A stretch of 64,000 nt of DNA from Antitrichia curtipendula. Taxonomy: Eukaryota > Streptophyta > Bryopsida > Hypnales > Leucodontaceae. The stretch spans positions 47,616,001 through 47,680,000 of the forward strand of contig OX579635.1 in assembly GCA_951230915.1 (NCBI GenBank), read 5' to 3'. Of this stretch, positions 37,404 to 47,579 are shown piece by piece. The translations under genes and the position numbers were made by a program. The number at the start of each line of letters is the position of its first letter. Within the stretch, counting starts at the first letter, position 1. Below the pieces are notes generated by a model, which was not told the DNA's origin, did no database searches, and saw only the letters and a program-made list of their open reading frames with translations.

Positions 37404-38313
37404 GGTGTCAAATAACTAGCAAGTACTTCGTCCCTGCTCTTAAATTGGCAAGTGTGCAAGCCTTGATTGAGTCGAACTGCCCGCCCATCCTCCCGAGCGC
37501 TAGACTGGGGGTGTAGTAGTCAAAAGGCGTCCAAATGCAAGCCTAATTAAAGCCTACGCTGCAGCTTGCTCAATATCGATGCGGGCCAGCACCTACTGTC
37601 TAACTTTTTGGGAATAGAGCCGGCGTTGCTAATCTGGCTTCAGCTCCGATTAAAATAAAGACTGGTTATTATCAGGGGGTGCAGCGCCCCAAAAGAAGGA
37701 ACAGAAGGGCCGAGATAACTTATATGCACTAGCTCCCCTCAATCCCTCTTGCCCCCTTTCAGATGGATAGGAAGGCTTTTCCTGACTTCTCAATGGTCCA
37801 CAACTGGACTGCTTGCTTGCTTTCAGCCTGTGAGTTCCATCTCAAGCTAAGTGAACAATTATCTCCAAAATGAAGATAAATGAAAGTTAAAAAATACGCT
37901 CTAACCCTAATTCATCACTCAGACAATCAGATGCTCGGAAGCTCAGACGCTCAACAAAATGAAAGATGAAGCCACTTAGTCGCTCAGAAAAATGAAAGAG
38001 TAACAAAGCCGCTTCAACAGTGGAAAAGCAACCACTTACAGTCAGACACTCAGACATTCACAAAGCGTACCAAACTGAAATTTCCCGCCATGGAGTGACA
38101 AGAAACGGCTCTGTCCTTGCCAGCAATGCAAATCCTTGATTGCAGGCGCTCGATTCTCATTGGTCTTGACCTACGTACTTTCAACGGTGTGGGATCATTG
38201 TCCAACAAGACATATGCACTTGAGTATTTTGGGCAGAGTGCAAATGCATGATGGGCAGGTAATAAAATTGGAGGCCTCATAGAGGGTTGAGTTTGCTCCT
38301 AATAGTAAGCATT
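37404..38313. other. divergent spacer between the unknown gene and the MULE-like gene
   Basis: 910 bp that must hold the promoters of both divergent genes. A block at 37915-38060 has repeated CTCAGAC/GCTCAGA and AAAATGAAAGA motifs. CAGGGGGTGCAGCGCCCC (about 37673) is a small GC-rich inverted repeat. No coding frame was recognised. Confidence 0.4.
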
Positions 38314-41300
38314 ATGGAGTGTTTGAAGAGACTAGCTACTGTTCAACGTTCTCGAAACGAGTTGTCAACAATGGATTTGAACGTCATCAAGCACCATCTT
38401 GTGCAGTATTTGCCTGTTGTTTTCAATGGAGATGTTGTCTTTGAGTTGCCTCCGTGTCGGTCTTCTTCATCTTCATCAGCTGCACGCAACTTGGAAGGAA
38501 TGGACAAGCGATACGACGGACACCCGTGGTGCAAGGTAGTGACTACTAACATACACAATACTGACAACTTGAGATTCCGTAAGTCATATTGTGCTGGTCA
38601 CCTTGCTTGTGAAAATCCGCACTGTGATTACTTGAAGAGAGCTAGTAGGAAGAATGAAACAGAGTGGATGGGATATACAATGTTCCCTTTTGCCGTAGGG
38701 AATGGTCCCCCTAAAGATTCTACTGTAGTTTGCAAAGTCTGCAAAGTCACACCTAAGTGTCTTAGCACATGTGAGGCTAAAATTTACTATTGCTATAGTG
38801 AAAATCCAAAAATAAGTAGAGCAGCTATTCACTTTGGAGATCACAATCATCCAGTGGCAAAAGGCATGTATAGAGATTCAACAGAAAAAATTTGTGATCT
38901 CATCGCGGAGCAAGTGGCAAAAACACCAACGGCCACTAATTCTGCCATTGCTCTATCTGCTAGCAAAGACTTTCTAACTGATTATTTGTTTCATGACAGA
39001 GAGGGAGAGAAACAAATGTTGAAGAATGAAGAACTAGAGGAGGTAATGGATCGTTTCCAATATTTGAGTAGTCCAAACATCCGGAATGTAATCTCTTCAT
39101 TTCGCTCAAGCAACCGAGGGGGGGTTATCGACAACATAATGATTATGAAGAAGGAGTCGAAGTTTGAATTTATACACGAGAGCGTCTTTCCAGGCCAAGG
39201 CAAAGAGAAGGTGTACGTCTTTAAGATGCTCATAGAAGGACCTGGTAGTGGAGTGGACCTCGTGCGACGCATGCAACCCGGAGGTGATCTTCAGAATGCG
39301 TGGATGATGTTTGACCATGTCAAGCGTGTGAAGGAGTGGACCACAATGGCTTGCCACGTGTATAATCCGGAATACAAGAAGGTCATGACTATTTCAACAT
39401 GTGATATGCAATCTGAAGATACGGAGATCCAGATGTTGTTTTGGAGGTGCTTGAATGATGTGATGTCACGGAACGGTGTAGATCACCCAAACTTTAAGGG
39501 ATTCATGGCAGATAGCGCTATGGCCAATTGGAATGCAGTGCGAATTGTCTACGGTAGCGGCTCACCCAATGAAAAAATGGAGAATCGTGAGAGGACATGT
39601 TTGTTGCATTGGACTACTTCCCTTCATAAGCACACACAAAAGCACATCAAAGATGTATTTCAGCATCAACACAACAAAATGTGCAAACAATACAAAGATT
39701 CTGAGACTATGGAGCAGGCCGAGACCCGTTACCTTGCGATTCGGTCGTGGTGGTTATCATCAAGGGTTGCAAGTGAAGAAGCACTTCATCACTTGAACCA
39801 CTGATTGGCATTTTGGCATTTTCGCTACCGCCAGTGGGGCGGTTTCATGCAAATGGTAAGTGGCCTTTAAATTTGGACATGTGTATTGTTTTTAAACATT
39901 GATAAATGTGTTGAGTGAAATTAAAGAATGGAAGTTTGGGTTCCATGTATACATTTTATAAATCACATGTAGAGTTATCAAAAATCAGAACTTTTGTCAA
40001 TTTTTTTTTAAATTATAAGGAATCGGTAGAAGGTACTTGAAAGAGGAGGTGAAGTTGGAACCACTTAGGCATTAGTCGGATCCGACTATTGTTTTGTGGT
40101 ACTAGATTGACCTCCTATTTTTGATAGGTTGGAGTGAATGATTAACAAAAAATGGGAATGAAATTGTTTAGTTATATGTAATAGAAAAGAAGGAATTTTT
40201 AGCAGTGAGCGTTTATTTGGAGGCGTTATAGTTTTAAATTTTGTTTTGGGGAATGTCTTTCATATTTTAAAAGTTTTCTTAACCTCTAACATTTTTGAAT
40301 GTTGAAAAATAGTTTTGGGTTTAAAGGAACATATAATTTCATATAATAACTGATGTATCATTTTGTTGGATTTTGCAGGGATTGAGTTTGGAGGAGATGG
40401 CTGACATGCCTTCGTGCAATTTGTCCGAAACTATTCACAACAAGTGGCTTCAAATGTCCGGGAATTGAGGAAATAATTTGTTTGACGTCACTTGCGATGA
40501 TAGCATCCGGGCATGGATGCAAATGACTAATTATCGTGCATATTTGAGAGGTCATGCATGTGGATCCGGTCCATCAAAAGGGGAATTGAGATTGAGAGCG
40601 GTGAGACGAAGCGGAGATCCAAAGAAAATTGCAGAAGCATTGAATACACTTCTTGGATCAGAAGGTGTTGGAACTCGAGTATCGCATTTGGAAGGAGAGG
40701 AGATTTTTGGAAGCACTAAGAGGAAATTGGACGTGCCCATTGGAGATGCAGGAGACTCACATCGACCTGATAAGGTGAATTTTTTGCAACCACGTGTTCG
40801 AACAAGGTCAAAGTCGACTTCTGTAGAGCCTTCTGAAGGGAAAAATAGAGAAATTGCAACAAACAATTTTCACCATGTCCCCATTGCATTTGAAAGTGAT
40901 TGCAACACATCCAAGTGGCACATTGCACGAATTAACCACAAATCCAACGCAAAATGTCAAGCTCAGCAACGAGATTCAAACATGAAGTGTACGGCAAAAA
41001 TATCAAAGGGACAGAAAAGAACTTCAGCTCCCACCTACCGCGGAAGAAAAGAAGATTACGGAAGTAAGCGTGAGGTTGTGGTGGACTTTTGGTTCTGCTA
41101 GGATGACATTGAACGATGTGTGAAAGGCACAAAGCGGAAGTGGGTCATTGATTGGCCAGAGGTGCCTGAGATTTGGCCTATTTTGACTGGAACTCATCTT
41201 AATAGGGATGAAACTTTGCTACTGCAGCATGCGGGCTTCCGTCTTCAGGAAAGCCTTATATTATCACCACGTCGACTTTTCAGCATGTCAAAAGTATTCA

Positions 41301-41767
41301 AAAGCATTCTCTATGATCAACCGCCACCACCAAATCTGACTCAATATCCAACGGTTCGGAACAATCAAAACATACATCGAATTGCAAATGCACCAACACC
41401 AGAACAGAGGAACAAGTGGGAGAGCGCAAGCAATGTTAGAGGACAAATTGTAGAAGTGACATTGCTTCCTTTTCCAGGCCTAGGTGCAATAGTTTCACTA
41501 GAGACAGGGGCAGACACTAACAGAAATGTATATCGAATTACAGTGGATATGTATCCCACATGCACATGTCCAGACTTCGTTAACATGGTTGTTTCCGCAA
41601 TCAGAGGTTGCCAGCAATACGTAAATTGCAAGCACTTGTATTATTTGTTTAGGTACTTCTGCAAGATGGATGTTCATAATGATGTATTCATTCATGCACC
41701 AAGTTACAGCTTCAATGAATTGAAGCTACTCCTAGTTCGAGCAGGGATCATTACAATCTTGAAATAG
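38314..41767 (+). pseudogene. GCM-like zinc finger / MULE-like transposase / SWIM gene, 2 exons, 3 in-frame stops
   Basis: Exons are 38314-39855 and 40379-41767, phase 0 (CAAATG/GTAAGT to TTTTGCAG/GGATTG), 976 codons. Residues ~80-195 carry a Cys/His pattern like the GCM/WRKY superfamily: WCKVVTTN, CAGHLACENPHC, CKVCKVTPKC, then IHFGDHNHPV. The central part resembles MULE transposases: a first Asp in AWMMFDHVKRV, a second in FKGFMADSAMANWNAV, then CLLHWTTSLHKH. Near the C-terminus, CTCPDF...NCKHLYYLF is a SWIM zinc finger. Stops are TGA 39802-39804, TGA 40466-40468 and TAG 41099-41101; the frame continues sensibly after each (e.g. FWHFRYRQWGGFMQM). No frameshift is seen. It may be an accessory of the giant element or a nested Mutator-like element whose ends I could not find. 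Confidence 0.6.
40035..40126. repeat. core palindrome P5
   Basis: Core TAGTCGGATCCGACTA at 40073-40088. The arms GAGGAGGTGAAGTTGGAACCAC and the near-complement of TAGGAGGTCAATCTAGTACC are the most diverged of the five. It lies in the single intron (39856-40378) of the MULE-like gene. Confidence 0.8.
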
Positions 41768-42079
41768 AAGAATGAACATTTTGTTGGATATTGTATTTAC
41801 AATGTATTAATTTACATTTATTTACAATTGGAATTGAAATTGAAGAACATTTTCGTCTTCTTTTTTTCATTTATTTTCCAATTTTGATTTTATCTTTGTC
41901 ACTTTTTTTATTTTTTTTGTAAGCCCAATTTTGTTTTCATCTTTTTTGTTGTTTATTTAATTTCCTTATATTATTATTTTCCTTCCTTTTTCCTTATTTC
42001 TATTTCAATTTTTGACCATGTTTTGACCATTGACATTGAAAAATGAAAATTGGAAGACCTGCCAAAAATTAATTCAAAT

Positions 42080-42504
42080 CCACGGTTATAGGGTTAGCGG
42101 TCATAGGTAGCTAGAACTTACTAAATATAGCATTTTTTATTTTTATTTTTATTTTTTTCAGTTGAAAATTTTTTAGGGGGATTTTTTAATTCTTTTTAAG
42201 TTTTCGAGGCTCACAAGCTCACAAGTTCTATGCTCGCCGCTCTAGGCTCGCACACTAGTGTTGTTGCAAGTTGCACATGAGTTGCATGCAAGCAAGTTCT
42301 ACATCAATAACCATGTTAGAAGAGTTCATCGATGAACTTCCACATAGACTACCAAATGAGATCAAACTTGCAACTATTTTGTAACTAGTGCAACTTGTCC
42401 ATTACAACTATGGTCTCTAAATTTTCACCCAGTTGCAAACACCCCTTGCAACTATAAAACCAATTGCAAACTGTAATTGCTAAACCCCTCATTTTCTTCT
42501 AGTA
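42080..42504. repeat. right subterminal region of the giant element
   Basis: Read on the minus strand from 42504: TACTAGAAGAAAA, several TTGCAACT/AGTTGCAA motifs, then CTAGTGTGCGAGCCT and ACCTATGACCG followed by CCGTGGATT. The same motifs occur in the same order inside the left end, where CTAGCATGCGAGCCT is followed by ACCTATGACCGTGGATT. This shared architecture is the strongest evidence that the two ends belong together. Confidence 0.55.
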
Positions 42505-44811
42505 TACATCCACCAGCTAGAAATTGTTTCCAAGAGAATGACAACCGGTTTTTGGTGGTGAAAATTCATCACAAAGAAATTTTGTAATGTAATGTAGATA
42601 AATCGTTTGAGAGATTTTGAAGAAAGAGACAAATCCTAAATCCTAATTTAATAGATGTCACAGATGAATGTCTTGCAAATGCATATTTTATCTTCATCTA
42701 CTGAAACTATGGACAAAATATGTTGTTTCATTATCTTCCACGTAGTTAGACATCAAATTCTTCATGGTGCCATAATTCATTCATATTAAGGCTAACATCA
42801 TTTGCTTTTAATTCAATACAAATCGATAATAGTGAAATTGCACATCAAAATGTGATCAAATAGTCAACATATCATGTTAGCTTTAACATGGTTTTCAACA
42901 CCAATGCAATATTTGGCCCTAACAACCTTGTAAAATTGGTCATTTAACACAAAAACATTGGAAAGAAACATGAATTTCAACATAGTTTTCTTCTAGTGTA
43001 GAGAGAATTATGTATTTTTTGCTTTGCTTGAAGATGATGGTTTATCATTTAATAAAATCTTTACTTATTCTCTCATGCTTGCACTCTAGGATTCTCCCTT
43101 TGTGGAATGAAAGAAGCTTGACTTGTGTGTACATAGATTCACAAATTTCCCACTTTACAATAATTTCTTTTTTTTTCTCTTGTGGTAGCAATTTTGAGTA
43201 GAAAGACAAAATTTTACTTCTAGTTTGTTGCTCATGCTTGTAGTACTAGTAGGAGAATTGCATATCTATCTATCACTTCTAAATAATGAAATATGATGTG
43301 ATTTTCGAGGAAGTTATAGAATTTTGATGTTTTAATGTGTTTTTTGTCATCTGTCTTGGTCGGAGGCATGATTTTAATGTGGATGGGCAATCATTGAGTT
43401 GAACTAGACTAAATTGGAGTAGATTGAACTCGACAGCAACTGCTAGTTGTACAAGGTGGTGACATGACATTTTTCATCTACCAATTTTCTACTAAATATC
43501 TACCAAATTTCATCCAAAATCAAGTTTTTCATCCAAATTTTTTAAAACCTAGTTTTTTTTTATAGATTTTTGAAATCTGCACGTGGATACATTTTCAGAA
43601 AATCCATAATCCAGTGAATTTCTAGATCCAAAATTTATAATTGAAAAAATTAATAATAACAATAGTAATATTATTATTAATATTAATAAAATATAAATTT
43701 TTGAAAAAGAAATCTCCAACTTAGGACTTCATTCCAAATACACTATAGGTGGTCTATTGGCAAAATTTGGATCTATTTTAGGTGTCAAAACTTAAAGAAC
43801 CTATTTCTATAGTTCTTTTGTAACTTAGAGGAGGTTTACAACATCCTATAGATCTATTTCAAAGCTTGTAGAGAATTAAAGCTTGGATTTTAGCTCAATT
43901 TTTCATTTTGTATTGTCCTACTTAGGTTGCATTGTACTCGAGACTTGTTGGAATTGTATAAAGCACTTTTCTTGTGTTTTTACAATTTATTGTTTAGGAA
44001 AGATGATCCAGCCTTGCATTGGCTGTTTGGATTTTGTTATAGTACCTTCCTCCATGGCGGACATTGGTGCCTCCGTTTTCCGATTTTGTTCCATTTTGTG
44101 TTCGTAATTAGGTTTTCATTTTTATAGACATATTGTGATGGTAAGTTTGTGCATTGTGTGGTGCTTGTTTGAATTGTAGTGATCTGAAAATAATGCCATG
44201 TGAATTGCAAGTTTGGTGGTCACATAGGTGCAGGTTACCCTTAGCCTTTAGATAGTTGTAGGTATTCAAGTAGTCATTTTATGATGCAAACTAGGAGTCG
44301 ATATTATTGATTTCCGTCACCATACAACTTGGAGGATACTCAAGCGACGACTTTGGACCAACAATGGGTATTAAGAAGGCTTTTGAGCCTATTTTGGCAT
44401 TGAATACCACTAGTAGGCTTTGGGTTTGGAGTGTGGATATGCTTTACAAAATAAACAACCATCCTCACAACATGGAGAGAGATCGATTCTCTAAAAGGAT
44501 TAGAGGTATTTCTCTTCCCGACTGGAAGCTTCGATTCTAGACTTGGATGAAGGAAAAGCAGCAACTTTCTTCAAGCTTTAATCATTGGTACGCTTATGAA
44601 TTGTTACCACAACACTTGGAGTACAAAGTGCTTCAAATGTATGAGCGATGGACTTAAGGAGGGTACAAAGGCAAGTTTGATTTCCATGGAGAAAGGAGAA
44701 TTGAGTTTGAAAAAGCAAAAAGGTGGTTCATCTCTTAAGGACACCAAGGGAAAGATCTTAGCACCAATCCAATCTTGTCTTGGATGGCAGAGGCCATGTA
44801 GACGATTTTAT
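42505..44811. other. right flank of the giant element with a solitary CACTA-type end
   Basis: TAC at 42505-42507 is the target duplication. AACATAGTTTTCTTCTAGTG ends at 42998 and matches the right end of the MITE at 14880 (AACATAGTTTTCCTCTAGTG), but no left partner was found. An open frame at about 44307-44540 resembles no known protein. The rest is AT-rich. Confidence 0.45.
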
Positions 44812-45015
44812 TTTGGGAGTATACTTCTTGTTGTTGGAATACTTGGGAGTATACTAGTTGTTGTTGGGGTGTTTGGGAGTACACTAGCTATTGTTAGGAT
44901 CTTTGGAAGTATATTGGTTGTTGTTGGGGTGTTTAGAAATATATTGGCTATTATTGGAATAATTGTAAGTATATTGGCTACTGTTGAGGTGTTTGGGAGT
45001 ATATTGGCTATTGAT
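44812..45015 (+). repeat. 30-bp minisatellite, left part
   Basis: Degenerate tandem units of 30 bp of the type GTTGGGGTGTTTGGGAGTAT followed by ATTGGCTATT. Because 30 is a multiple of three, the frame stays open and encodes a ten-residue repeat like VGVFGSILAI. The array is cut by the CACTA element that starts at 45016 and resumes at 46875. Confidence 0.75.
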
Positions 45016-46874
45016 CACTACAACAAAACCAGTGTTTTATGATTGCAATGAGTTGTAAAATCAAAAAATATGACTGGCCGTAGAAATCACTATAGATGAC
45101 TGCAACATGACTGACATGAGTCATTACCGACGAGTCGCTTCGGACATCAATCATATTGGCGGTCATAATTTTTTGGGGGTATAATTATCCATAATTAGCC
45201 GTATTTTGCCAACAAAGCATATACTTTGACTATCTTTGAAGGTTTGACTTTTTTTGAGTTGCCCGGACAAACAAAAATAAATCCTATGTGGCATGTGACT
45301 TCATGTAGTCATTTTTTTGGCTGACGTGGAATATGATTGTGGTTAGTCATATTTTGGCTGACATGGAATATGACTGCAGTTAAGTCATATTTTGGCTAAT
45401 GTGGCATATGGCTTTGTACAGTTATATTTTTTGTAGATGTGGAATATGACTCTTGTGAGTCATATTTTACTAATGTGAAATATGACTCTTATGAGTCATA
45501 TTTTGGTTGATGTGGTAGTTCATATGGACGTCATTGGTAGTTTAATGACTAATTGTAGTCATAATTGTATGACTAATTGTAGTCATAATTGTATGACTAA
45601 TTGTAGTCATAATTGTATGACTACAATTAGTCATATTTTGGAAAATACAAAGTCATATTTTGGAAAAGAGTCCATGTAGTTAAAAATGAATACATATGAT
45701 TTTAAAGATATGCAAGAGATAATCATATTGGAAAGGGAGAATATAAGAAGGAAAGCAACTCTCATCATTGACATTTATTAGTCACCAATACAAAACATAT
45801 ATACCACAATGAATCATTCACAAAATCCAATAAGGCCTATATTTTTTACAATAATGTGAAGATGACTCTATTGGATTGCAAGTAGCATCCAATGACTTTG
45901 TTTCAACTTTTGGTGTCTGCATAAACAATTAAAGAAATGGGAGGTTAATTTTTAGTGAATGAACAACAAAGCACAACCTTCAAAGGCTTACAACAACACA
46001 AATTATGTAGCTCAATTTTAGGATAGGAAAAATAAGAATGGTGATGAGAAAACAAGAAGAAGAAATAGACAAGTACTAAGAGATAACAACAAGCAAGAGT
46101 TAAGATGCAACAAGAAACAAGAAGCAACAACTAGGACACAACAAGAAACAAGAAACAATAACTAAGACACAACAAAAAACAAGAAGCAACAACTAAGACA
46201 TAACAAGAAACAAGAGTTAAGATGCAACAAAAAGAATCAAGAAGGAAGAATTAAAAAGCATCAAGAAGAAACAAAAAACAAGAATTAAGAAAAAGAAAGA
46301 GTTAAAATGCTAGAAAAAAGAAAGAGTTTAGATGCAACAACAAGAAACAAGAAGCATGATTAGAACTAAGAAGCAACAAGAAAGAAGAATTAAGATGCAC
46401 CAAAAGACAACAACTAAGAAGCAAAAAATAGTAACAAGTATGAGCTAAGAGACAATAAAAAGCAAGGAAGAAGGGCCAAAAGAAGTGGCGGCTAGGGTTT
46501 CAAGACCCTAAAAAGTGGCGGCTAGGGTTTCAAAATCCTAAAAAATAAATGAATAGGATTTTAAAATCTTAAACAATGGCTTGTCCAATTTTTTTTTAAT
46601 TGCCCGTATTTTTCTTGGATTGCCCAAAACAAAAAAAAAATCATTACCATAGAAATATGACTGACAATATGACTTAGCGTTCCTCAAACATGTTCCCTAC
46701 GTTCCCTATGAAGTACTTTGGTGTTCCTAATGGTCGTATAGTGTATACTTGTGAAGTAGAAGGCCCAAAAATGACTGACAGTCATATTTTTCCTCAAGGT
46801 GTTGGCCTTTAAGAATATGACTGAAACTAGTCGTCAATCATCCTCAGTCATAAAATATCCGTTTTCTTATAATG
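45016..46874. mobile_element. CACTA element, non-autonomous, 1859 bp, GAT target duplication
   Basis: The left end is CACTACAACAAAACCAGTG and the right end, read inward on the minus strand, is CATTATAAGAAAACGG. GAT flanks both sides (45013-45015 and 46875-46877). Subterminal regions carry many short ATGACTG/CAGTCAT motifs in both orientations. Bases 45280-45520 hold about 45-bp units built on GTCATATTTTGGCTGACATG. Bases 45540-45640 hold three copies of a 24-bp unit, GACTAATTGTAGTCATAATTGTAT. Bases 46080-46440 hold AACAAGAAACAAGAAGCAAC repeats, and 46490-46555 a doubled GTGGCGGCTAGGGTTTCAA. There is no transposase. The motifs differ from those of the giant element, so it belongs to another CACTA family. 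Confidence 0.82.
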
Positions 46875-47135
46875 GATAGAATGTTTGGAAGTACACTAGC
46901 TACTGTTAGGATGTTCGAGAGTATATTGATTTTTATTGGGGTGTTCGGGAGTACACTAGCTACTTTGGGAGTATTTTGGAGTACATTGTCTATTGTTGGG
47001 GTATTTGAAAGTATGTTAGTTGTCTCTTGTTGGGATGTTTGGAAGTATATTAGTTGTCTCTTGTTGGGATGTTTGGAAGTATGTTTAGAAGCTATTGAGG
47101 TGTTTCAAAATATATTGGTTGTTATTCAGGGTGCT
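46875..47135 (+). repeat. 30-bp minisatellite, right part
   Basis: Continuation of the array at 44812-45015, with units such as GGAGTACACTAGCTACTGTT and, at 47010-47080, two near-identical copies of TTAGTTGTCTCTTGTTGGGA. It is more degenerate than the left part. Confidence 0.65.
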
Positions 47136-47579
47136 TGCAATGCTACCATAGTAGACTCAGAGTCCACACATCTTTCAATACACCAACAATGCGTCATGTG
47201 AAATTCCTTCCCTAATTTTCACACAAAATCTATACAAATACAACGACCTCAATAATTGAGTCAATGCCCCTATTAACAAGCACTAATGAAGGCATTGGCG
47301 AAGAAAGAAGCTACTGCAATCCAAATTTGGTTTAAACAGTGCCTAATGTACTATTAACATATTCCAAATGGCAGCTTAGCAAAATTATATCTTCATTGTG
47401 AATTGGGATCACAAATGTGCATATACCCCCACATACTCGTTTTTTGAGGCGGTGTTTCAAGCAACTTCAGATGAATGTTAGACTTCAAGAATTTGTGTTT
47501 TGTGGTGATTTTTTTGTGGTGTTTCTTCTCTTCTCTCTTCTTGAACATATTGTGTAGTGTGAGAAGTAGAATTGCCATA
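47136..47579. other. AT-rich spacer, nothing recognised
   Basis: Between the minisatellite and the Tc1-type transposase relic. It may include the left end of the Tc1-type element, but no convincing inverted repeat was found. Confidence 0.35.

Larger units (their letters stand above)
18811..42504. mobile_element. giant CACTA-like (CMC) transposon with six genes, about 23.7 kb
   Basis: The ends are 13-bp inverted repeats TACTAGAAGAAAA (18811-18823) and its complement (42492-42504), flanked by the same 3-bp TAC (18808-18810 and 42505-42507). Further in, both ends share inverted similarity (TGCGAGCCT, ACCTATGACCG, CCGTGGATT) and clusters of TTGCAACT. The interior holds a DDE transposase of the matching CMC type, two unknown genes on its flanks, an acidic unknown gene, a ParB/methyltransferase-like gene and a GCM/MULE/SWIM gene. 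All six lie between 20.5 and 41.8 kb. Five palindromes with a common core lie only inside these limits. The TIR is short, so the pairing of these two ends is an inference supported by the duplication and subterminal match rather than by the TIR alone. A composite of nested elements remains possible. Confidence 0.68.

Noticed and set aside
22190..41101. Stops restored by organelle-type U-to-C RNA editing
   Set aside because: TGA/TAG to CGA/CAG is the class edited in some land-plant organelles, but these are spliced nuclear transposon genes, where such editing is not known. Deamination is the simpler reading.
44307..44540. 77-codon open frame beside the minisatellite
   Set aside because: It lacks an ATG at its start, has no recognisable domain and lies in repeat-rich DNA.
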